Positions 54,216 to 64,000 of a stretch of DNA of 64,000 nucleotides are shown piece after piece (within the stretch, counting starts at the first letter, position 1; each line of letters begins with the position of its first letter). The DNA lies in the NCBI RefSeq assembly GCF_033958435.1, contig NC_134160.1, forward strand, positions 18,091,001 through 18,155,000, given 5' to 3'. Source of the stretch: Carettochelys insculpta (taxonomy: Eukaryota; Chordata; Testudines; Carettochelyidae). Below the pieces are notes generated by a model. It made no database searches and had not been told where the DNA came from. It worked only from the letters and a program-made list of their open reading frames with translations. The position numbers and the translations under genes are program-made.

Positions 54216-55913
54216 CAGGTGGCGGATTTACTGGGCTGGGAGAGAGGTCCCAGACTCCCACGGCTGGAAAAGGGTCCCAGGCTCTAGCCACCTGCCCCTG
54301 CACAAACACCAAACCTTCCTCCAGGGGGGCCCAAAGGAACTAACCCTGCTTGAGAATCCAGCAAGAGTTGCACTAAGCTAGGTACAACCCAGTGCCCTCT
54401 TGCAGGTGCTGCCTTGCCCTGGTACCACATGTGCAATCAAGCCAGGGGCTGAATCTCTGTCGGGGCCCATACAGCCTGCGGGGTCCTGGTGCAGCACACA
54501 GCTCCAGTGCCTCAAGCGTCAATTAAAACCACAGTCCTGTCTTCTCTGACATCTTCCCAGGGACAAAAATACCCTTGTCCCGCCAGTGCTCCTGCCCTGG
54601 GCTTTGGGACTGGGGCTTTGCCTGCGATACAGAACCCCGGGAGTCTTGTTTGGGCCTTTCTCACTCCAAGCTGGTTCTCCATCAAGTCTTGGGCTCCAGC
54701 TGCTCTAAGCATGTTCAGTCTGGTTGGTAACGGATGTTTCAGAAACAGTCCTGCTGGGCTTTTCTGGGCAGTGGTGTGGACCGACCTAGAGCAGTGGTAA
54801 TCAGCTGGGGGATCACAGTCACTGGAGCAGTCACTAGCAGTGGCGCTCAGAGGGGTCAGAGATTTTATTACAATGTAAAGCAAAGAAAATCTCTTCTCCT
54901 CCCCTGCCCCCACCCCCGCTCTCTGCAGACTCCTTTACATCGAGGCAAGGTGACCTCTGCCCCCAGATACATGCACAACTAGCCACCCTAGGCTGAGCAT
55001 CTTCAACATCGATACTCATTTTACTCTGCCTTAGAGCAAATCTAAGGAGCTGTGACTTTTCTTTCTCCTTCCAGCCGCAGGGCTCCAGCCTGCAAAGGTG
55101 GAGGAACCCTGAGCTCCGGCTGAAAGCATGGCTGCACTACTGTGCTCTCGGACTCCCCTTTGCCTTTACTTGGAGCCCAAAGCATCTGCTGCTCCTTTGG
55201 ATGCTGGAGGAGAGCTACAGGGGGGTTAAGTCATTTCTCTTGAGAAGAAGCTGCAAGTCCTTGGACACGAACTGCAACCCCTTATCCAAATGATTTCATC
55301 AGGCAAACACAGCCACAGCACTCAGCAACCTGAGCCGCAGACATGGAGCCTTTTCTGACAGCTGGTTCAGCCTCGTACCTTTCCTCACCCCGCTCACCAC
55401 GCCAGTGTCTAGCCATTCCCCAGGTGTGTAACCTGCTGCCATGGGTGACACAGGGCAGGTCTCAGGGCCAGCTGCAAAGTGCACATCAACAAGTTCCTCT
55501 CTCAATATCTGAGCCAGCAAAAATAACCGCTGGGCAAGTCTCCGCTTTTCCTTGTGCCCTGGAGATGCCCCAGGCCTGCGTCGGAGCAGCATGGAGTGCT
55601 GCCACTTGGGGGTTTGGGCTCGTGCAGCCCAGGCCAAGTGTCATTCTCTGCGGACAGCTCCATCTGGCGAGAGGCGGAAAGGTGTCGTTTCTCACCCACC
55701 AGACAGCTGGGCTGGGGAGAGCGGATTGCATCGCGGCACCTTTCTCAGTGCCTGAGTCCCACCCGTTGCTCCACTGTCTCCCCCTTGATGTCATTGTGGA
55801 CACGCTGGCCCACAGCTGAATGTAATCATGCCAGACCCAAAACCCTTCCACCAGAAATGCTCCCTTGGCTTCAGTGGGCTTTGGACTCTCCTTGTTTAGT
55901 GGATCATCTAGAG
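54216..55913. other. Intergenic sequence; start may be a Gypsy LTR
   Basis: If the leader at 54193-54210 is real, a minus-strand LTR should begin next to it and cover several hundred bp of this stretch. I cannot delimit it without a second LTR. No gene is recognised in the rest. Confidence 0.35.
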
Positions 55914-56226
55914 CAGCAGTGGGCAACCTCAGCTAGTGTGTGGGCTGCAGGGCAGTTTTGCTAGCGGTGCGGCGCGCCCAGAGTTCGGGCCGGGGGTGCG
56001 TAGCAGTGCTTTGATTGGCTGCAGGGGAGTGCCTGGCTCTCACAGTCAGTGTCGTGTGTGATCAGACCACACCTCACTTCACCTGCCCGGGCTTCGCATG
56101 CCCATCAGGAGAAAAACTACGCAGACCCCAACCGGCGCAATCCGGCAACTCTGCACACGGGCAACGGTAACAAAAGGTTGCGTGGGCCACACGGGGAGCC
56201 CCGATGGGCCACGTTGCCCACCACTG
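55914..56226. mobile_element. hAT-type MITE, 313 bp
   Basis: The left end CAGCAGTGGGCAACCTC and the reverse complement of the right end CAGTGGTGGGCAACGTG pair as hAT-like inverted termini. Flanking octamers ATCTAGAG and AGCTAAGG share five of eight bases, compatible with an eroded 8-bp duplication. GC-rich inside (GCGGCGCGCCC), no coding capacity. Confidence 0.75.
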
Positions 56227-56849
56227 AGCTAAGGCCACATCTGAACCACACAGTTATGCTGAGCTAACTTATGCTGGCATCCCACGGTCATGAAATCGCT
56301 TGTGTGTGCGCACACTGGGATCCCTGTGTCAGCCGTGCACGTCCTCACCAGGAGTGCTTGTATCGATTGCAGCGTCCGTGTGGGGCATTGCAGGATGGCT
56401 CCTGAAAACCAGTGAACATCACTGTAAGCCACGTGGCCTCTGCACTGACACTGCATCAGCCACACTATATCAACCACGACTCTGCCCCGCGTGGGGAGGT
56501 GGCATTACTACGCGTCACAAAGAGGCACTGACATTGGCAGGAGCCAAATTTACGCAAAGACACTTCCCCAGTGAGGCAGGCAGGCAGCTAAAGTCAGTCT
56601 GACCCTATAGTGAAGGCCACACCTTGGACAGAACCCCTGACAACCTGAGTCTGCCTCTCGTGGTATTGCTACGCTTGGAGCCCATCGGGAGAGCAGTGTG
56701 CTGCATACCATACTGAGACCTGCCTGGCTGCTCCTGGAGGTGGAATAAAAACCATGAGACTGGACTAGTGACTGTCCTTGGCTGGATGTATGACCAGAGA
56801 TCATGCTACATTCTAGCCAAATACTGATTCATGACACTGACTTACCCCA
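56227..56849. other. Intergenic sequence, no gene recognised
   Basis: Only short overlapping frames; nothing recognised. Confidence 0.45.
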
Positions 56850-57520
56850 GAGGTGTGCCCAGGTGTCGCTCTCACAGGCTGAAAGCCGGTGCTTCCTGCC
56901 TTTGCTAAAGTTTCTGCAGGAAATGGGTTCTCATTCCCATCTGTCCATGTGGGCAAAATTGCAGCTTCTTGTGCTGCTGCAAAAATATGACCAGCGCTGC
57001 ACCCACATCACCACGAACTGAAATCAGCTTTGCTTTTACTCCTCCAAAGCTTTTGTTTGCTTTTGGGTCCAAACCCACAGCACGTTTTGCTGTCATAATG
57101 GAGAGACTGAAATTATTCTGGTAGGCAAATTGGGAAGGCAACTTCCACAGTAGGCTAATGATCTCAAATTGCAAATGCCTTTAGGTAAAGCCATACCTAC
57201 CGTGGCTTTTCACGGGGGGGCGGGTTGTGCATCCAGGCTCACACCCAAAACAAGCAACTTGGTTTACACTGAACCAAGACTTTTGTACCCTTCTTAGACT
57301 GTCTTCAGTATTTCTTTCCTGTTTCTCTGTGTCTCTGCCGGGCATTAATAGCTCATCTAAATGGGCAAATGGCCAAATGCAAAACTTGGCTGACTCCGTG
57401 TGCCCCAAATCTTTGGAATGTGGCAGAAGCTGCAGCTATACCAAATGGAACCCTTTCACGACCAAGTTCCCTTTAAAGGTGTTCTCGGTGACATTTTCTC
57501 TCATGCCACCCACTAGTGTG
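56850..57520 (-). mobile_element. LTR-retrotransposon RT remnant (Gypsy-type)
   Basis: On the minus strand VPFGIAAASATFQRF (57456-57405) matches the LPFGL..A...FQR block of Gypsy RT. HLDELLMPGRDTEKQERNTEDSLRRVQK follows in another frame, matching the YLDDLL catalytic block and its downstream helix, with YLDD read as HLDE. A piece with SFGGVKAKLIS, VGAALVIFLQQH near 57060-56970 fits the start of the RNase H region. It is a decayed fragment separate from the Gypsy at 52-54 kb. Confidence 0.65.
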
Positions 57521-60500
57521 CTTGGGACAGACCGAGTTTTGTAAGTGACGCTCCTTGGTCCCCTGGCAGCTTAGTGCATGTTTCTTTTGATTCTGGAATT
57601 AGACTCTGATTCATTTCCAGCCATGGTAACTGTACAGTCCTGCAAGCCCTCACCAATCCATCATTTGTAGCAATGCACAGTCTGTGCAACCCAGTACCTC
57701 TGCCGACTTTCTGCTTCTGAAATCCTTCCCATTGCTGTTCCGTGGTTTGTCATGTAGCAGAAGGTATGGGACAAGCTTTGAGAGATTTCAATCCAGCAGA
57801 TTTAACTCCCTGTCCTTTTGTTCTCTTGCTAAGTGCTTGTCTGTATCAAAGGCTAATTTCCATTTTTCCTGTAAAGCTGCCATCATGTCTACTACCCTGG
57901 TGTCCAGCCCGAGCCATTTCACCTTGCTAAGCAAACCTCTGACAATGGGAGCATTTTCCTGTGTCACAACCAGTGGTTACAGCAGTCTTCTGATGCTTCA
58001 CACTGGTCTGCAGCCATCGTGAGACCTCTGATCCCCTTGACTATAATTTTTCAGCACCACATCAGATTCTCTGAGTTTTACATAAGCTTTAGTCATTTGT
58101 ACATTTCTCCAGAAACTCTAGTTCCTGCAGAACTGGCATCAATGTCCATTCCCATCAAACAGCTTCCAGCTGCCAGACTCCTGGCCCCACGGCAGAAATA
58201 TGTTTAAAGAAACATAAAAACCAAAGAATGCAGTAAGAAAGGGGCTTCCCTTTAACCTCAGCCTGTAGACCCAGCGCTCAGGGGAGTGGGCAGAAGCGGT
58301 AATGCAGTGGCTTGGTGCTTGTCTAGATGGGGGTAACTGGCTGCTGCGCATATGCCTGGAATCCAAGGAGACATAGTCGGGTCCCTTTGTGAGCTGTCCC
58401 CGTTAAATGGCTTGTTCTGAAGTGGGGCCCTAACAGCCTCCTTAAACTGACTCATGGGCAACGAGAGTGACACCCAGTGGTGAGTCAGAGTAAGCGCAGA
58501 CCCCACACACACCCACACGCGCGCACACACACACACACGTGTCTTCTCCGGAAGGGTAACACTGGGGCAGAGCCTTGGCCAATGGCTCCCCTGGTGCCTC
58601 CGCATGAGAATGCCTCTCCTGGAGGGGTGCAAGGCTGCGGCTGCAGCTTTCTGGGGTCACTCTTCCAGTTTCCTGCAAGTTCCCGAGCCGGGTGCCATTG
58701 GTATTCAGGGTGTATCCTTGCTCCAAGAGACCAGAACTAATGCTGTCCTCTTAATGAACTGAGTGAGTAATAGCTATGGGTACAGAAAGCTTATGTCTGA
58801 AACTAATCCTAGTTAATGAATCTATTGTTACAGGTATTAAATAGTGACGGGGGGGTTCATCCATCAGCCCTCCATTAATCACACTGTGCCCGCCTATGCT
58901 GATTATTTAGACGCCAGCCAAGGGGGCTTAATGATATTAGTAATAGAGCAGTTGTGGTACGTGACCTAGGACAAGCTGGGGATTTAAGGTGATGAGTGTC
59001 TGATCGTATAAAGAGCTTTCGAGGTGATCCGAGGAGCTTTGCTCCCCAGGGCATGTTATCTGGTCTCTGCCAGCCTGCACCATGCAAACAGCGCGCTTCT
59101 CAGGGACAGCATCATGCCCGGACCTGGCACAGCCATGCCAGGAACCTCTCCTGTGCTGCCTCCATGAAAAAGAACCTACCAAATCGCAGCATCTCTGACC
59201 CCCACCTCCAGTTCATGTCAATGCCGGCACTCGCACAAGGACCTGTACATGCAGCATACACGTGCATGCATACGTGTGTGCAAACACATGCACCTGCATG
59301 CACACATAGACACACACACATGTACACATGCACATCCCAAAGGACTGGCCAATTAAAGAAATGGTGTTTCTTTTGGAAGATGAAAGGGTGTCTGCCTCTC
59401 ATTTACCACAGGTCATCTTCCCCCCAGAGGCTCCCAGGGATACTGGTGTCTGATGAGCTACACAAAGACAGCCAGCAAGGAGCTATGCAGCTGGAGAGGA
59501 TGACATTTCTACTGTCACTTTCCTAGCCACAGCTGCTGGTGGATGGCTCCTATCCGAAAACCTGAAGTCATTCCCTGCTCCTAGGCTGCCAACTCTTCAT
59601 TCTGCAGCACATGGCTGCGGTGTGGGAAATGCCCATTCAGACAGGCCTGGACTCACAGCCCTCAGAGGCAAGCACCCAGATAAAACAGCCCAAGGAGGTA
59701 GCAAGAAATGGCCACAAAATTCTATTGCACAGTCACTGTGGGGAATACCTCGAGAGCAGGGCACTGGGTGATGGCGTTAGACAGACAGAAGCACGAGTCA
59801 CCAACCCCCTCACCAAACTGTTGCTGTCGCGTCATTGGGGCTGTCCCCATGCACGTCTTCTTTATAGAAAGGGAGTTTCAGGTTCAATGCCAAGACTAGT
59901 TTAAACACAGATGAACTCCATTGTAGAAGGCTGCAGAATTAGGTAGGTCAGCCTATCAGGGAACAGCCATGTGCCACGTGGCTTAGGTGACCAATCCCAG
60001 AGGCACAAAATGCTTAATGCAGGCAGCTGGAGAACAAGCCAGAGGTCCCAGAGCTTGCAATGCCTGTGCCCTGAACAATTCCAGGTAGCGAACAAATCCT
60101 GACCAATTGGGTGGCTGCTTGTGGCTGGATGTATTCCTGGAGATTTCATCACATGACAGTCTTTAATTAAGGAGTCATCTTTAATTCCTGCCTGTCCATG
60201 ATCTGCCCAGACAATCTGAAAGGAAGCTACAGTGTGGGAGGAAATGTTTGCAACCCATAGCGCAATCAGCTGCAGCAGACTGGTTGGAGCAACTGCCCTG
60301 CAGCTCTGGTTTTAGCTATTTTAGCCAGTTTTGAGCTAATTTTAGCTAATATTTAGCTATTTTAGCCAGTTTGAGCCCCAAAGCTCCAGCTAGCTGGGCA
60401 GTCAGTGTTGTGAACCTCCAGCCTTTAGGCTGAGCCTCAGCTCAGGTAACCGAGGAGCTGCCCAGTGGGGGCTCTGGGCCGAAGGTTTCAGAAGTGGCCA

Positions 60501-63060
60501 TGTACATTGAACACTTTCTTTTCTGGGTGTGCAACCTACAGGTCTCTGCTCAGGTTGTGCAAGATGGAATACTGGAGTGTTGGCCCCATCAGCCTCGTCT
60601 GGATAGGAAATAGTGCCCGGTGTCTTCACACAGGTGCACTCTGCTGAGGCCCTGGCTCAGGAGCACTGCACTAACCTGGCCTAGTGGTGAAAGATGTGCA
60701 TCTCAGCCCTCAGCCATGCCATGGCATGAGGGGACCCAGAGAAACAAGGGGGATGGAAATGTGGTGCCCCTGTGTTTTGCTGAACATCTCCCCATGGCTG
60801 GTGGGGCCTAATGGCGTGTTCTAGGGCTGGTTTCTCATTGTATGGTGTGAACATGCCAGGCATTTAGACCGAAAACCAGAAAACATGATGTTCCATCGTC
60901 TTCCACATGGATCGCCGACGGGGGCCTGATGGGATTGGACTCAGGCCTCTGCACATTCCCCACATGACCCTCTCCCCACAGGGGTGGATTCACCAGCTCT
61001 TGCAGGCTGTAGAGCAATGCTGCCAGCCTTCCCAGGTGAGACATTTTAGTCCCCAGGGTGTCCTGTGCCAGGTGTGCAGGGGGCCAGGTGAGGTGATCTC
61101 AGGACCCTTTCCAGCTCTGCAGACTACGAGGCCCCACAAGTAGCACTCCAGGCTTGGCACGCTGTACAGGGCCCAGCCAGGGTGGGGACTTGACACACCC
61201 TTTTGCTGCTGGGTTTCATGACTAGCAGCCCCAGACTCTTGGGCTTGGGGTTGCTGGGTCTGGTCTTGCCTAGCAGGAGGGAGTGACAGCAAAGGATCAG
61301 CCAGCTGGACGCTGCCAATGGAAGCGCATGTTGGCTACTGATAAGAGCAGGTGGACAGAGCGTGCTTTGCTGGCCAGTCTCAGCTCAGGGATCTGGGTTC
61401 TGTGCACACTTTCTGCTGCCTTGTCTGTAACAGGCTGGGAGCGACCTGCCCCTGTACAGGCAGGGTCAGGGTTCTCAGCAGTGCCTCCAGCAGGCAATGT
61501 GCAAGCAACTCTGGCCTGTGTGCTGGGCTCAAGGCACTGTCCCAAACCAGACCATACCCTGCTGGGTGTCTGTGCATGTGACCCCATTGGTTTGCGCTGC
61601 TAAAAGGGAGGCAACAGCTCTTTCCCCCATCTACCCCCAGCTCCCAGTGCAGAGCATCTCTAGTTAGCCAGGCAATCTAGGTGGACTCTTCCAGCTGCTG
61701 GGCCAGAGGAGGACAGCACTGGCCCCTCGTGACAGCTGGCCAAGGAGAATGAAGGGACAGCAAGACTGCAAGGGACATCCTCCTGACTGCTGGAGATAAG
61801 ATACTCCACAGAGCCTGGGTGTGCCCAGGCTGAGAGTAACCCAGAGACCCTTCAGCACGGCCCAGCTGGGAATGGGAGGGGATGCATGGCTGAGGGAGTC
61901 TGCCCCCAGAGCCAGGGGGACCTGACAGAGGCTGAACGAGGGCATGCGGCACTCCCTCCCCTGGCAGCACACTGGGGACTCTGACTGACGGTTCTACCCA
62001 GCAGGCACCAATGAAAGCTGCTCACCACTCTGCCAGGGATGGACACACCTTATTGCTGGACAGGGCCACATCTCCCGACAGCTGGCGCCGGGGAGCAAAG
62101 GACTTTTCTTGCCATTTTCACCGACCACATGGTCTTACAGCTCCTGCATGGTTATCCGTGGTGCGCGCATGGGTGGTGTGCCAGCAGCAGAGAACTAGCA
62201 GGAATACCACAGCCCCAAGAGGCAGCCGTAAAAAGAAAGGCCCTTTCCCTGGGCCAGGTTTCCCGGGTGGAGAACTTGTGCTGGCAGGACATGTGAGCAG
62301 CCCCTAGCCAGGCTTCCTCAGCCTTTACCTGCATCTTGTGGGCCCAGCACCTGTGAATTGCCCACGATCACACAGATCAGGTAATTTGCTGTTTGATTTT
62401 ATTTTTAACTTCATAACAGATGTGTTATATGCCTATATATATCTTCCCTCCCTGAGGAGTCAGTGCCAGCTCCTACCAGTCGCCAATGTTTAAAACAAGC
62501 CCAGAGAGACTAGAAAACACTGTACAGACACCTCACCCTGCCAGCCAGGCAAATATTTCCCCTCCACGGCTGCACTGCCAGCGAGGGCTGTAACAGTCTA
62601 GGGCTGGCAGGACTTCCCAGGGCACAGTGCTTCCTGGGGCCGGACCTCAGCTCCTGCAGCGCCAAGACAGGCCTCGGCCTGCTAAGCGAAGAAAACCTGT
62701 ATGAGCTGTTTTCATGATTGAGCCTATGACACGTGGATGAGGAGCTCTGGTTGCACCAGGAGAAGGCAGCGTTGCACACACAGGCGCGCGTGCACCCCGG
62801 CAGTACGGTGTTATGAACTGCGGCCTTGGGCTGACGTCTGAGGTGGTCTCTGACTGCACCAGACAGTGTCAGTTGACGTCCCTCCCAGCACAAAGACGTG
62901 CATGAAGATGTCCATAAGCAGACACAAGGGAGTCCTGCGCTGACGCCTGCCCCATTGTCCTGCTGTTCAGCTACAGCCTTTTCCCCACGTTAAGCAGTAG
63001 GTGCCCCAAGCCAGAGGCTGAATTACTAGAGCCCAATACAGTAACTCTATAGGATTAGCC
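57521..63060. other. Intergenic sequence, no gene recognised
   Basis: Simple tracts include (CA)n at about 58508-58538 and CATGCA/CACA at about 59250-59330. TTTTAGCTATTTTAGCCAGTTT is repeated around 60310-60370. Bases 57521-58030 (minus) might be further pol sequence of the neighbouring LTR element but show no motif. Frames elsewhere are short and unsupported. Confidence 0.4.
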
Positions 63061-63145
63061 CTAGAGCAGGGCCCCACGGCACTAGGTGCTGCACATAGGC
63101 ACTGCGAGAGCCAGTCTGTGCCTCAGAAGGCTCCTGGCATAGCCG
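63061..63145 (+). repeat. Possible ancient amniote interspersed repeat
   Basis: AGAGCAGGGCCCCACGGCACTAGGTGCTGCACATAGGC resembles the widespread ...CAGGGCCCCATTGTGCTAGGCGCTGTAC... repeat of amniote genomes. Recognition is from memory of that consensus and needs a library search. Confidence 0.35.
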
Positions 63146-63368
63146 GAGGAGAGCCCGTGGGCCGCCCTGCCGGAGCTGGGAACTGAATGCAGCTCTCTTA
63201 TCTTCTCGCCCCGTATGTTACCCACAAGATCTTTCCACAACACAGCAGCAGTGGCCACCTGCCACAAGCCCTAGTGAGCTGAGGGAGGGGGACTTAGCTC
63301 TTCCATCCCAAGGGGAAGAATGGGCTACCGGGACATTTCCTGAATGGTGGTTGGCCTGTTCTTTAATA

Positions 63369-64000
63369 AGAACATAAGAATGGCCATACTGGGTCAGACC
63401 AAAGGTCCCTCCAGCCCAGTAGCCTGTCTGCTGACAGTGGCCAGTGCCAGGTGCCCCAGAGGGGGTGGACCGAAGACAATGATCAAGCGATTTGTCTCCT
63501 GCCTTCCATCTCCAGCCTCTGACAATCAGAGGCCAGGGACACCATTCCTACACCCAGGCTAACAGCCTTTCAAGGACCTAACCTCCATGAATTTATCTAG
63601 CTCTTTCTTAAATTTTGTTATAGTACTAGCCTTCACAGTCTCCTCTGGCAAGGAGTTCCACAGGTTAACTATGCGCTGAGTGAAGAAGAGCTTTCTTTTA
63701 TTAGTTTTAAACCTGCTACCCATTAATTTCATTTGGAGTCCTCTAGTTCTTGTATTATGGGCACAAGTAAATAACTTCTCCTTATTCACCCTCTCCACAC
63801 CTGACATCATTTTATAGACCTCTATCGAGTCCCCCCTCAGTCTCCTCTTTTCTAAACTGAAAAGTCCCAATCTTTTTAGCCTCTCCTCATAAGAGACCTG
63901 TTCCAAGCCACTAGTCATTTTAGTTTCCCTTTTCTGAACCTTTTCCAGTGCCAGGATATCTTTTTTTAGGTGAGGAGACCACATCTGTATGCAGTATTCA
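63369..64000 (-). mobile_element. CR1 LINE, runs off the window
   Basis: The 3' end on the minus strand begins at AAGAACATAAGAATGGCCATACTGGGTCAGACC, the same tail type as the CR1 ending at 17741. The minus-strand open frame 63984-63559 encodes [37 protein letters not shown] and [16 protein letters not shown], ending at SLKGC. This C-terminal frame is open. The remainder of the element lies beyond 64000. Confidence 0.95.

Overview
The window looks like intergenic or intronic DNA from an amniote genome, most likely a turtle. The evidence is the repeat mix: several CR1 LINEs in different states of decay, a two-gene PIF/Harbinger DNA transposon with 711-bp non-autonomous relatives, a Penelope-like element with a GIY-YIG endonuclease, hAT-type MITEs and Gypsy remnants. 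Birds largely lack young Harbinger and Penelope copies; a crocodilian or other sauropsid cannot be excluded from sequence alone. I recognise no host protein-coding exon, tRNA, rRNA or CRISPR array.

Layout. 1-13.8 kb: mostly anonymous sequence with a palindromic MITE (2.7-3.15 kb), simple repeats, a 113-bp tandem duplication, a possible SINE and a CR1 tail. 13.8-28.0 kb: a stack of nested transposons. Its backbone is one old minus-strand RTE-like LINE ('element M', about 28.0 kb down to 14.2 kb), whose endonuclease, linker, RT and C-terminal pieces are separated by later arrivals: a 711-bp Harbinger MITE (14434-15144), a CR1 (about 15875-17741), and a compound block of CR1 (18358-19457), two pieces of a second LINE ('element N') and a large Harbinger (22014 to about 26685). 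28.0-36.9 kb: two plus-strand CR1s. The first holds a Penelope element with a 13-bp target-site duplication and a CR1 tail. The second is nearly full length, with the ORF1 esterase and ORF2, and holds a 711-bp Harbinger MITE and a 196-bp hAT MITE with a perfect 8-bp duplication. 36.9-64 kb: minisatellites with 43-, 28- and about 30-bp units, a 5'-truncated CR1 (48.2-50.0 kb), a minus-strand Gypsy pol remnant (52.1-54.2 kb), a 313-bp hAT MITE, a second LTR-type RT remnant (57 kb) and a CR1 that runs off the right edge.

The most interesting object is the Harbinger at 22.0-26.7 kb. Its Myb-like gene and DDE transposase gene face each other tail to tail, and both reading frames join cleanly across predicted introns. 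The transposase intron is almost entirely a CCCTG/CCCTC-type repeat. The right terminal inverted repeat is missing: the transposase reading frame runs directly into the linker of element M, whose sequence may supply the start codon. The two 711-bp elements share this element's left end, so they are probably its non-autonomous partners.
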